From NCBI GenBank assembly GCA_036003705.1, contig DASYSE010000102.1, positions 15,832 through 79,831 of the forward strand: a stretch of DNA of 64,000 nt, in the 5' to 3' direction. The position numbers and the translations under genes are program-made. A model generated the notes under the pieces. That model had not been told where the DNA came from, ran no database searches, and saw only the letters and a program-made list of their open reading frames with translations. Below, piece after piece: positions 34,492-42,441 of this stretch (position 1 is the first letter of the stretch; each line of letters begins with the position of its first letter). The DNA is from CALGFH01 sp036003705. GTDB lineage: Bacteria; Actinomycetota; CALGFH01.

Positions 34492-35251
34492 CAACGGCCC
34501 CGCCGGCAGGGCGGACGGTCCAGCACCGGCCGGTCGGGGGGCCCCCCTGCGCGGCTCGGCTGGCAGGGCGGACGGTCCAGCACCGGCCGGTCGGGGGGCT
34601 CCCCCGCGCGGCTCGGCCGGCAGGGCGGACGGTCCAGCACCGGCCGGTCGGGGGGCTCCTCTGGGCGGCCCGGCGCCGCCGGCCCCCGAGCGGCGGTCGC
34701 TGCAGCTGGCCCTCGTGGCGGCGGTGGTCGGGGTGGGGCTGGCCGTGACCGGGGCAGGCCGGCCGTGGGCGACGGTCAGCGCCAACGTCGAGCTGCCCGG
34801 GCTCGGCTCGGCCCGGCTCGGCGCCGCCGAGGTCACCGGCAACGACCTGCTGCCCCTCGGCGGGCTCGCCCTGCTCGGGCTGGTGCTGCTGGTCGGGGTG
34901 GCCGTGACCAGGGGGCACGGCCGCTGGGCGGTGGGGCTGGCCCTGCTCGCCCTGGGCGGCGCCCTGGCCGTTGGAGCCGTGGTGGGCGGGAACCGGGTCG
35001 GCGCCGAGGCCGCCGAACGGGCCGAGCTCGGGCTGCTGGAGGGGGTGCCCGGCGGGACCGGCGTCCAGGTCGCCACCCCGAGGGCCGGCCCGGTCCTGGT
35101 CGTGGCCGGCGGCCTGCTGCTGGCCCTGGCCGGCCTGGAGGCGCTCCGGCGCGGGCCGCGCTGGCCGGCGCTCGGCGACGCCTTCCGGGCTCCGCCCGAC
35201 CGCGTCCAGCCGGTCGCCGACCCCGGCGAGCCGCCCTGGGAAGGTGACTGA
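34484..35251 (+). CDS. Tryptophan-operon-associated membrane protein (Trp_oprn_chp type)
   Basis: The 255-residue product has a disordered N-terminus of about 65 residues, built of three 19-residue repeats, and then four hydrophobic segments. The first is LALVAAVVGVGLAVTGAGRPW, where the GRPW turn is typical of this actinobacterial family. LGGLALLGLVLLVGVAVTRG and LALLALGGALAVGAVVGG follow, then VLVVAGGLLLALAGLEAL near the end. The function is unknown; the family is found beside trp genes. GTG 34484 gives an overlap of eight bases with trpE, as at the two trpB junctions; ATG 34478 in the same frame is possible. Confidence 0.78.
   Translation: MADNGPAGRADGPAPAGRGAPLRGSAGRADGPAPAGRGAPPRGSAGRADGPAPAGRGAPLGGPAPPAPERRSLQLALVAAVVGVGLAVTGAGRPWATVSANVELPGLGSARLGAAEVTGNDLLPLGGLALLGLVLLVGVAVTRGHGRWAVGLALLALGGALAVGAVVGGNRVGAEAAERAELGLLEGVPGGTGVQVATPRAGPVLVVAGGLLLALAGLEALRRGPRWPALGDAFRAPPDRVQPVADPGEPPWEGD
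34502..34672 (+). repeat. 57-base tandem repeat (three copies) at the start of the Trp membrane-protein gene
   Basis: Units start at 34502, 34559 and 34616, and each encodes a version of AGRADGPAPAGRGAPLRGS. They are nearly identical in DNA, differing mostly near the end of each unit. The bases around the first copy resemble the 57-base repeats at the start of trpB. Confidence 0.95.
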
Positions 35252-35309
35252 CCAGGGACCTTACCGCCCTCGAACGAGGCGACCAGCGTCCCCGAACCTG
35301 CTCGGGCGA

Positions 35310-35318
35310 TGCTACGGT
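35310..35318 (+). promoter_or_regulatory. Candidate extended -10 promoter for the two-component pair
   Basis: TGCTACGGT is an extended -10 (TGn plus TACGGT). It would start transcription near 35325, about 20 bases before the TTG start at 35345 and in front of the ribosome site GGAAAGGGG. No -35 is apparent, which extended -10 promoters tolerate. Confidence 0.4.
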
Positions 35319-35344
35319 CGGCCCAACGGCGGAAAGGGGACTGG

Positions 35345-36112
35345 TTGACGCCCGAGCACCCCTCCAAGGGGACCGTGCTGCTGGTCGAGGACGAGGAGTC
35401 CATCGCCGACCTGGTCCGGCTGTACCTGGAGCGCGATGGCTTCCAGGTGGTGTGGCGCACCGACGGCCCGTCCGGCCTGGCCGCGGTCGACGCCGAGCGT
35501 CCCCGGCTGGTGCTGCTGGACCTGATGCTGCCCGGCATGGACGGGTTCGAGGTGACCAGGGCGCTGCGCGAGCGGGGCGGCCGGGTGCCGATCATCGTGG
35601 TGACGGCCAGGGAGGAGGAGGCCGACCGGGTGCTCGGCCTCGAGCTCGGCGCCGACGACTACGTGACCAAGCCGTTCTCGCCCCGCGAGCTGGTGGCCCG
35701 CGTCAAGGCGGTGCTGCGCCGCGCCGAGCCCGAGCCGAGGGCCGGTCTGGAGCCGCCGCTGCACCTCGGCAGCCTCACCGTCGACCCGGCCCGCCACGAG
35801 GTCGTGTTCGAGGGCCGCCCGGTGCAGCTCACCGCCCGCGAGTTCGAGCTGCTCTGCTACCTGGTCCGCAACCGGGGCCTGGTCCTGACCCGGGACCAGA
35901 TCCTCGAGCGCGTCTGGGGCTACTCGTTCCCGGCCGACACCCGGACCGTCGACGTCCACATCCGCCAGCTTCGCGCCAAGCTGGGTGAGCGCGCCCCCAT
36001 CGCCACCATCCGCGGCGTCGGCTACAAGGCAGAGGACCGCGGGAGCGTCCCAGGCGCCCAAGGGGGGCCATCCATGGGGCCCGGCCCCCGGCCCGGGTCG
36101 GAGCAGGGCTGA
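35345..36112 (+). CDS. OmpR/PhoB-family response regulator
   Basis: The receiver domain starts VLLVEDEESIADLVRLYLE. The phosphoacceptor Asp59 lies in LVLLDLMLPGMDGFE, the switch threonine in IIVVTAREEE and the lysine in YVTKPFSPREL. The C-terminal winged helix has LTAREFELLCYLVRNRG, ILERVWGY and TVDVHIRQLRAKLG. It ends in a disordered glycine- and proline-rich tail. TTG 35345 is chosen for its ribosome site (GGAAAGGGG at 35331-35339); an ATG at 35309 in frame overlaps the likely promoter. It is coupled to the kinase gene by TGATG. The regulon is unknown. Confidence 0.92.
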   Translation: MTPEHPSKGTVLLVEDEESIADLVRLYLERDGFQVVWRTDGPSGLAAVDAERPRLVLLDLMLPGMDGFEVTRALRERGGRVPIIVVTAREEEADRVLGLELGADDYVTKPFSPRELVARVKAVLRRAEPEPRAGLEPPLHLGSLTVDPARHEVVFEGRPVQLTAREFELLCYLVRNRGLVLTRDQILERVWGYSFPADTRTVDVHIRQLRAKLGERAPIATIRGVGYKAEDRGSVPGAQGGPSMGPGPRPGSEQG

Positions 36113-37614
36113 TGGGGCGGGGCGGGGGGTCGTTGCGGGGACGGCTGGTGCTGGCGTTCGTGGCCGTCGCCGTCCTGGCCGCCGTGCTGATCGGGGTCAT
36201 CACCCTGTCCCTGGTCCGCCTGGTGCCCGAGCGCGGCCTGGAGCGGCAGCTCGCCGACCAGGCGGTGGCCGTCACCGAGGCGGCCAACGGCCCGCCCCCT
36301 GCCCGAGGGGTGTGCGCGTTCGTCCGCGCCCTCCGGGTCGGCGACACCGAGGCGTACAGACTGGGCCGCAACGACCGGACGACCACGCCGCTCGCGGTCG
36401 CCTGCCAGCCACCCGGCCGCCGGCGCGGGATCCCCCTGGCCCCGGTCCCCGACATCGACCTGGCCGCCACCCTGGCCCGAGGCGAGGTCGTCAGCGGCAC
36501 CAGCGACGGGCTGGCCTGGGCGGTCGCCCCGGCCGAGCGGGCCGTCCGCGGCGGCCGCGGCGGCGTGCTGCTGGTCCACGAGGTCCGCCGCCTCGGCGTC
36601 AGCCTGTTCCCGGTCGTCGCCTGGCGGCTGCTGCTGGCGACCGCCCTGGCCGTCGTGGTGGCGGCGCTGGTCGCCTGGCTGCTGGCCGGCCGGCTCACCG
36701 CGCCGCTCGGCCGGCTGGTCGCGGCCGCCCGCCGTGTCGGCGGCGGTGACCTGTCGACAAGGGTGCAAGTCGACGGCGACGACGAGGCTGCCGAGGTGGC
36801 CTCGGCCTTCAACGACATGGCCGCCGGCCTGGAGCGCGCCCAGGGCGAGCAGCGCGCGTTCCTGGCCAGCGTTGGCCACGAGCTCAAGACCCCCCTCACC
36901 ACCATCCAGGGCTACACCGAGGCGCTGCTGGACGGCACCGTCGAGGACCCGGCCGAGCGCCGCCGCTCGCTGGTCCGGGTCCACGCCGAGACCGTCCGCC
37001 TGGCCCGCCTCATCCAGGACCTGCTCGACCTGGCCCGCCTCGGCCGCGGCCAGTTCGCCGTCAGCACCGTCGACGCCGATGTCGGCGCCGTGCTGCGGGA
37101 GGCGGTGGCGGCGGCCACCGAACGGGCATCCCGGCGCGAGGTCACCGTCACCACCCGCCTCGCCCGCGTCCTCCACGCCCACGTGGACCCTGGCCGGCTC
37201 CGCCAGGTGCTGGACAACCTGCTCGACAACGCCACCCGCTCCAGCCCCCCCGGCCGCCAGGTGCTGGTCGCGGCCAGGCCGCTGGACGGTGGCGGGGTTG
37301 AGGCGGCCGTGGTCGACCAGGGCCCCGGCATCTCGGCCGAGGACCTGCCCCACGCCTTCGACCGCGGCCATCTGTGGTCCCGCTACCGAGGCACCCGCGA
37401 GGTCGGTTCCGGTCTCGGCCTGGCGATCGTCAAAGCCCTCTGCGACGCCATGGGCGTCGCCATCCGCGCCGAGTCCGGGAACGGCGGCGGCACCGCCTTC
37501 CGCCTCATCCTCCCCCCGGCCCGCACCGCGCCGCCCAGCGGCGGCCCACCGATCGGCCCGACCACCCCGACCGAGCTTCCCACCCGCCCGCTGCCCCGAG
37601 CCCGCGGCCGATGA
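36112..37614 (+). CDS. Sensor histidine kinase
   Basis: This is a membrane sensor of 500 residues. The first transmembrane helix is about residues 12-36 and an extracytoplasmic sensor region of about 125 residues follows. The second helix, about 165-190, reads LLLATALAVVVAALVAWLLAG. A HAMP domain (RLTAPLGRLVAAARRVGGGD) comes next. The HisKA motif SVGHELKTPLTTIQGYTEAL places the phosphorylated residue at His256. The ATPase domain shows LDNLLDNATRSSPPG, VVDQGPGIS and VGSGLGLAIVKAL. It pairs with the response regulator just upstream. The signal is unknown; the position inside the trp region may be incidental. Confidence 0.93.
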   Translation: MGRGGGSLRGRLVLAFVAVAVLAAVLIGVITLSLVRLVPERGLERQLADQAVAVTEAANGPPPARGVCAFVRALRVGDTEAYRLGRNDRTTTPLAVACQPPGRRRGIPLAPVPDIDLAATLARGEVVSGTSDGLAWAVAPAERAVRGGRGGVLLVHEVRRLGVSLFPVVAWRLLLATALAVVVAALVAWLLAGRLTAPLGRLVAAARRVGGGDLSTRVQVDGDDEAAEVASAFNDMAAGLERAQGEQRAFLASVGHELKTPLTTIQGYTEALLDGTVEDPAERRRSLVRVHAETVRLARLIQDLLDLARLGRGQFAVSTVDADVGAVLREAVAAATERASRREVTVTTRLARVLHAHVDPGRLRQVLDNLLDNATRSSPPGRQVLVAARPLDGGGVEAAVVDQGPGISAEDLPHAFDRGHLWSRYRGTREVGSGLGLAIVKALCDAMGVAIRAESGNGGGTAFRLILPPARTAPPSGGPPIGPTTPTELPTRPLPRARGR

Positions 37615-37666
37615 GGGACGAGCGTTGCTGAGGGGCGCTGGCTGCGAGCAGGCGGATCGGACGGAC

Positions 37667-37672
37667 TAGAAT
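37667..37672 (+). promoter_or_regulatory. Candidate leaderless -10 element for trpC
   Basis: TAGAAT lies eight bases before the GTG of trpC, the right spacing for a transcript that starts on the start codon. It would free trpC-trpB2-trpB-trpA from the two-component genes upstream. Confidence 0.5.
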
Positions 37673-37680
37673 CATCGCCT

Positions 37681-38544
37681 GTGACCTCGACCGGTTCCTT
37701 CCTTGCCCGGGCGGTGGCCGACGCCAGGTCGGACGCCGAGCGCCGGGCGGCACGCCTGCCCCCTGCCGCGGTGCGGGCTGCCGCGGCGACCGCCCCGACC
37801 GCACGGGGGCTGCGGGCCGCTGTCGGTCGCGGGCCGGAGGGGCCCCGAGTGATCGCCGAGGTCAAACGCCGTTCGCCATCCAAGGGCGACATCCGCATCG
37901 ACCTCGACCCGGCCGCCCTGGCCGCCGCCTACGCCGCCGGCGGCGCCTGCGCGATCAGCGTCCTGACCGAGCCGCGCCATTTCGCCGGCAGCCCCGCCGA
38001 CCTGCTGGCGGCGCGGGCCGCGGTCGAGCTGCCGGTGCTCCGCAAGGACTTCGTCACCACCCCCTACCAGGTGTGGGAGGCGCGCGCCTGGGGCGCCGAC
38101 GCGGTCCTGCTGATCGTGGCCGCGCTCCGGCCCGCCGAGCTCCGCGCCCTGCTCGACGAGACCGCCGAGGCGGGCCTGGACGCGCTGGTCGAGGTCCACA
38201 CGGTGGCCGAGGCGGAGGCGGCCGCCTCCGCCGGCGCCAACCTGGTCGGGGTGAACGCCCGCGACCTGGCCACCCTCCAGGTCGACCCCGGCCGCTTCGC
38301 CGACGTCCGCCAGGCCCTGCCCGGCGGGACGATCCTGGTCGCCGAGAGCGGCATCCGCGACCGCGCCGACGTGCAGGCGGCCGGCGACGCCGGCGCCGAC
38401 GCCGTCCTGGTCGGCGAGGCCCTGGTCCGCGCCGACGATCCGACGAAGGCCGTCCGCGAGCTTCTTGCGTCGTCGGATCGTCGGGATGCGATGGACCGGC
38501 AGGGCGCAAGCGCTGCCACCGAGCCCGTTCCTGCTGAGCAATAG
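37681..38544 (+). CDS. trpC: Indole-3-glycerol phosphate synthase TrpC
   Basis: This TIM-barrel enzyme closes the indole ring from CdRP. The active-site lysine and serine segment VIAEVKRRSPSKGDI is near residue 60. LRKDFVTTPYQVWEARAWGAD, NARDLATLQVD and VAESGIRDRADVQAAG follow. At 287 residues it is slightly long because of a variable tail after the barrel. It starts at GTG 37681, 66 bases after the kinase gene, with no ribosome site but a well-placed -10, suggesting a leaderless message. It ends just before an excellent AGGAGG site for the next gene. Confidence 0.95.
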   Translation: MTSTGSFLARAVADARSDAERRAARLPPAAVRAAAATAPTARGLRAAVGRGPEGPRVIAEVKRRSPSKGDIRIDLDPAALAAAYAAGGACAISVLTEPRHFAGSPADLLAARAAVELPVLRKDFVTTPYQVWEARAWGADAVLLIVAALRPAELRALLDETAEAGLDALVEVHTVAEAEAAASAGANLVGVNARDLATLQVDPGRFADVRQALPGGTILVAESGIRDRADVQAAGDAGADAVLVGEALVRADDPTKAVRELLASSDRRDAMDRQGASAATEPVPAEQ

Positions 38545-38552
38545 GAGGACAG

Positions 38553-39860
38553 ATGGCCGCGCCCCGCAAGATCCTGCTCGGTGAGGACGAGCTGCCGACC
38601 GCCTGGTTCAACATCGTGCCCTCGATGCCGACCAAGCCCGATCCCTACCTGCACCCGCAGACCCGCGAGCCGGTCGGGCCGGACGCGCTGGCGCCGCTGT
38701 TCCCCATGGCCCTGATCGGCCAGGAGGTCTCCACCGACCAGTGGGTCGACATCCCCGGTCCGGTGCTCGACACCTACAAGCTGTGGCGGCCGACCCCGCT
38801 GGTCCGCGCGCTCGACCTCGAGCGCGCGCTGGGCACCCCGGCCCGCATCTACTACAAATACGAGGGCGGGTCGCCGGCCGGCTCCCACAAGCCCAACACC
38901 GCCGTCGCGCAGGCGTTCTACAACAAGGCCGAGGGTATCGCCCGGCTCAGCACCGAGACCGGGGCCGGCCAGTGGGGCAGCGCCCTGGCGTTCGCCTGCG
39001 CCCGGTTCGGCCTGGAGTGCAAGGTCTACATGGTGCGGGCCTCCTACGACGGCAAGCCCTACCGGCGCTCGCTCATGGAGACCTGGGGGGCCAGCGTCAT
39101 CCCGTCGCCGTCGCCGGAGACCAACGCCGGCCGGGCCGTCCTCGGCCAGCACCCCGACTCGCCCGGGTCGCTCGGCATCGCCATCTCCGAGGCGGTCGAG
39201 GACGCCGCCCTGCGCGAGGACACCCACTACGCGCTCGGCAGCGTGCTCAACCACGTGCTGCTCCACCAGACCGTCATCGGCCTCGAGCTGAAGGCGCAGC
39301 TCGAGCAGGCCGGCGTCGAGCCCGACGTGCTGGTGGCCTGCGTCGGCGGCGGGTCCAACTTCGGCGGCTTCACCTTCCCGCTGCTGGCCGAGAAGCTGGC
39401 CGGCCGCAGGAGCACCAGGGTCGTCGCGGTCGAACCGACCGCGGCCCCGACCCTCACCGAGGGCCGGTTCGAGTACGACCTCGGCGACCAGGCCGGCATG
39501 ACCCCGCTGCTGCCCATGTACACGCTGGGGGCCGACTTCATCCCAGCCCCGATCCACGCCGGCGGGCTGCGCTACCACGGCGACTCGCCGCTGGTGTCGC
39601 TGCTGCGCAAGGAGGACCACATCGAGGCCGTCGCCTACCCGCAGTCCAAGGTCTTCGAGGCGGCCGTGCAGTTCGCCCGCACCGAGGGCATCCTGCCGGC
39701 CCCCGAGCCGGCGCACGCGATCCGGGCCGTGATCGACGAGGCCCTGCGCTGCAAGGAGGAGGGTCGCGAGGAGACCATCGTGTTCAACCTCTGCGGCCAC
39801 GGCCACTTCGACCTCAAGGCCTACGAGGATTACCTGTCCGGGAACCTCCTGGATGTCTGA
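38553..39860 (+). CDS. TrpB2-type tryptophan synthase beta chain
   Basis: This is the TrpB2 paralogue (435 residues), a PLP enzyme making tryptophan from indole and serine, often acting without TrpA. Its own signature is seen in the long N-terminal segment (TAWFNIVPSMPTKPDPYLHP, then GRPTPL replaced by LWRPTPLVRALDLE). The PLP lysine lies in GGSPAGSHKPNTAVAQAFY (about residue 113), with STETGAGQWGSALAFA and ACVGGGSNFGGFTFPLL following. AGGAGG at 38543-38548 is ideally placed before ATG 38553. It overlaps the classical trpB by eight bases. Confidence 0.9.
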   Translation: MAAPRKILLGEDELPTAWFNIVPSMPTKPDPYLHPQTREPVGPDALAPLFPMALIGQEVSTDQWVDIPGPVLDTYKLWRPTPLVRALDLERALGTPARIYYKYEGGSPAGSHKPNTAVAQAFYNKAEGIARLSTETGAGQWGSALAFACARFGLECKVYMVRASYDGKPYRRSLMETWGASVIPSPSPETNAGRAVLGQHPDSPGSLGIAISEAVEDAALREDTHYALGSVLNHVLLHQTVIGLELKAQLEQAGVEPDVLVACVGGGSNFGGFTFPLLAEKLAGRRSTRVVAVEPTAAPTLTEGRFEYDLGDQAGMTPLLPMYTLGADFIPAPIHAGGLRYHGDSPLVSLLRKEDHIEAVAYPQSKVFEAAVQFARTEGILPAPEPAHAIRAVIDEALRCKEEGREETIVFNLCGHGHFDLKAYEDYLSGNLLDV

Positions 39861-41199
39861 CCACGGCCCAGCCGGCATGGGGCACGGTCCGTCGGCGGCC
39901 GCCGGGCTGCAGGCCGACGACGGCCCAGCCGGCTTGGGGCACGCTCCGTCACCGGCCGCCGGGGTGGGCACGGCGGAGGTATTGCACCGGCCGGACCCGC
40001 TCGGGCACTTCGGCGCCTGGGGCGGGCGTTTCGTCCCAGAGGTGCTGATGGCCGCCCTCGACCAGCTCACCGACGCCTTCGAAGAGGCCATCGCCGACCC
40101 GGAGTTCGTGGCCGAGCTGGAGGCGTTGCGGCGCGACTACGCCGGCCGGCCGACCCCGCTGTTCCCGGCCAGGCGGCTGTCGCGGGAGCTGGGACTGCGG
40201 CTGTGGCTCAAGCGCGAGGACCTGCTCCACACCGGCGCCCACAAGCTCAACAACTCCCTCGGCCAGCACCTGCTCACCCGCAGGATGGGCAAGCCGCGGG
40301 TGATCGCCGAGACCGGTGCCGGCCAGCACGGCGTCGCCACCGCCACCGCGGCCGCCCTGCTCGGTCAGGAGTGCGTCGTCTACATGGGCGAGGAGGACAC
40401 CCGACGCCAGCACCTCAACGTCGTGCGCATGCGGCTGCTCGGCACCGAGGTGCGGACGGTGGCCACCGGCACCGCGACCCTCAAGGACGCCATCAACGAG
40501 GCCCTGCGGGACTGGGTCGAGTCGGTCGGGTCGACCCACTACGCCATCGGCTCGGTCGTCGGCCCCCACCCGTTCCCCCTCATGGTCAGGGAGTTCCAGC
40601 GGGTGATCGGGGACGAGGCCCGCGGCCAGATCCTGGCCGCCGAGGGGCGGCTGCCCGACCTGGCCGTGGCCTGCGTCGGCGGCGGGTCGAACGCGGCCGG
40701 GCTGTTCGCCGCCTTCATCGACGACGAGCCGGTTCGCCTGGTCGGGGTCGAGGCCGGCGGCCGCGGGCCCCAGCCGGGCCACCATGGGGCCTCGCTCGGC
40801 CTCGGCGAGGCCGGCGTGCTCCACGGCGCCCGCTCCTACCTGCTCCAGGACGCCGACGGCCAGGTCCTGCCCACCCACTCTGTCTCGGCCGGTCTCGACT
40901 ACCCGGGGGTCGGCCCGGAGCACGCCTTCTGGAAGGACGCCGGTCGGGTCTGCTACGAGCGCGCCCTCGACACCCTCGCCCTCGACGGGTTCCGCCTCCT
41001 CGCCCGCACCGAGGGCCTGCTTCCCGCCCTCGAGCCGGCCCACGCGGTCGGCTGGCTCGCTCAGGCCGCCCGCGACGGCCGGGTCGCCCCCGGCTCCCTG
41101 GTCGTCCTCAACCTCTCCGGCCGCGGCGACAAGGACGTCGAGACCGTCTCCGCCCTGCTGGCCGACCCCGACCCTCCACCCGACCCTGCCGATGCCTGA
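39853..41199 (+). CDS. trpB: Tryptophan synthase beta chain TrpB (classical TrpB1)
   Basis: The PLP subunit of the TrpA-TrpB complex condenses channelled indole with serine. The core starts near residue 48 (HFGAWGGRFVPEVLMAALDQL), with the PLP lysine in DLLHTGAHKLNNSLGQHL (about residue 131), AETGAGQHGVATATAAALL and ACVGGGSNAAGLF. The first 45 or so residues are a repeat of GPAG-rich peptide not found in the family core. ATG 39853 overlaps the trpB2 stop. Two TrpB types side by side and coupled is uncommon. Confidence 0.95.
   Translation: MSDHGPAGMGHGPSAAAGLQADDGPAGLGHAPSPAAGVGTAEVLHRPDPLGHFGAWGGRFVPEVLMAALDQLTDAFEEAIADPEFVAELEALRRDYAGRPTPLFPARRLSRELGLRLWLKREDLLHTGAHKLNNSLGQHLLTRRMGKPRVIAETGAGQHGVATATAAALLGQECVVYMGEEDTRRQHLNVVRMRLLGTEVRTVATGTATLKDAINEALRDWVESVGSTHYAIGSVVGPHPFPLMVREFQRVIGDEARGQILAAEGRLPDLAVACVGGGSNAAGLFAAFIDDEPVRLVGVEAGGRGPQPGHHGASLGLGEAGVLHGARSYLLQDADGQVLPTHSVSAGLDYPGVGPEHAFWKDAGRVCYERALDTLALDGFRLLARTEGLLPALEPAHAVGWLAQAARDGRVAPGSLVVLNLSGRGDKDVETVSALLADPDPPPDPADA
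39859..39972 (+). repeat. 57-base direct repeat (two copies) at the start of trpB
   Basis: Units 39859-39915 and 39916-39972 encode DHGPAGMGHGPSAAAGLQA and DDGPAGLGHAPSPAAGVGT. Period and sequence resemble the three-copy repeat at 34502. Confidence 0.9.
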
Positions 41200-42199
41200 C
41201 CCCGGACCGCCTGCACCCGCCCCCGGAGCCCCCGGCGGTCCGGCCGGGTTGGTCGACCAGGGCCCCCCATCCCCCGGTTCCGACCCCGGTGCCGTTGGTG
41301 ACCCTGCCGGCTCGATGGCGGCGGCCTCCACATCCCTGGGATCCCCCGGTTCCGCGGCGGCGGGGACCCGGCTGGGCGTGGCGGCCAGCATGCCGGCGCC
41401 GCTGGAGCGGCTGGAGGGGCGGCTGGACCAGCTGCGGCGGGACGGGACGGCGGCCCTGATCGCCTACGGGGTCGCCGGGTACCCGGACCTGGACGGGTCG
41501 CTGGCGGCCTTCCGGGCGATGGCCCAAGCGGGCGCCGACGTGCTCGAGGTCGGCCCGCCCTACTCCGACCCGCTGATCGACGGGCCGGTCATCCAGCGGG
41601 CGGTCACCGCGGCGCTCGACGCCGGGACCCGCCTGGACGACGTCCTCGGCCTGGTCGACGAGCTGACCGCCAGCGTGGATGCGCCCGTGGTGCTGCTCGT
41701 CTACTACAACCTGGTGGCCCACCGCGGCCCCAGGCGGTTCGCGGCCGAGCTGGCCGCCGCCGGGGCCTGCGGCGCGGTCGTGCCCGACCTGCCGCCCGAG
41801 GAGGCGGGGGAGTGGCTGGACGCGGCCCGGGTGGCCGGGGTCGCCCCGGTGTTCCTGGCCGCCCCGACCTCCAGCGACGCCCGCCTGGCCGCGGTCGCCC
41901 GCTCCGGCCGGGGCTTCGTCTACGCCCAGGCGTCGCTGGGCGTGACCGGCCTGCGGGCCTCGCTGGCCGCCGGCATCGAGGACCTGGTCGGCCGGGTCCG
42001 CGCCCACACCGACCTCCCCGTCTGCGCCGGCATCGGCGTCTCCACCGCCGAGCAGGCCGCCGAGGTGGCCAGGTTCGCCGACGGCGCCATCGTCGGCACC
42101 GCCCTGGTCCGCCGCCTCGGCGACGGCGGCCTCGACGGCCTGCGGACCCTCACCGCCGAGCTCGCCGACGCCGTCCACACCGCCCGCAGCCGTCGGTGA
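41192..42199 (+). CDS. trpA: Tryptophan synthase alpha chain TrpA
   Basis: TrpA cleaves indole-3-glycerol phosphate and passes indole to TrpB. Catalytic and signature segments are LIAYGVAGYPDLDGSLAAF, ADVLEVGPPYSDPLIDGPVIQ, the catalytic Asp in VVPDLPPEEAGEW, and YAQASLGVTGLR with GIGVSTAEQAAEV. The family core starts near ATG 41390, which would give 269 residues. The upstream ATG 41192 makes the same eight-base overlap seen at the other trp junctions and adds about 66 low-complexity residues. I favour 41192 but the choice is open. Confidence 0.93.
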   Translation: MPDPGPPAPAPGAPGGPAGLVDQGPPSPGSDPGAVGDPAGSMAAASTSLGSPGSAAAGTRLGVAASMPAPLERLEGRLDQLRRDGTAALIAYGVAGYPDLDGSLAAFRAMAQAGADVLEVGPPYSDPLIDGPVIQRAVTAALDAGTRLDDVLGLVDELTASVDAPVVLLVYYNLVAHRGPRRFAAELAAAGACGAVVPDLPPEEAGEWLDAARVAGVAPVFLAAPTSSDARLAAVARSGRGFVYAQASLGVTGLRASLAAGIEDLVGRVRAHTDLPVCAGIGVSTAEQAAEVARFADGAIVGTALVRRLGDGGLDGLRTLTAELADAVHTARSRR

Positions 42200-42224
42200 C
42201 CGCCGCGCGACCAGCCGCGAGCGC

Positions 42225-42413
42225 ATGGCATACTGCCGGCGGCGGCGCGACGAGGAGGTCACCCGGCTGCTCGGGCTCGGGGCCACCCTGGTGGCCGACC
42301 GGCGGCAGCCCGACGGGACCGGTTGGGCCGTGCTGGCCGACCCCGAGGGCAACGAGTTCTGCGTTGAGCGCAGCGCCGCCGAACGGACCGCCGGTCCAGC
42401 CACCACCGGCTGA
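42225..42413 (+). pseudogene. Remnant of a glyoxalase/VOC (Glyoxalase_6-like) domain
   Basis: The 62 codons match only the last half of the domain: a helix ending LLGLGATLVADRRQPDG and the final strand motif WAVLADPEGNEFCVERS. A full module needs about 110-120 residues and its first half is not found upstream, where trpA ends at 42199. I read it as a decayed gene, though a short expressed protein cannot be excluded. Confidence 0.6.
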
Positions 42414-42441
42414 CGGCAACGCCGAATCCAGGCGTCCCCCC

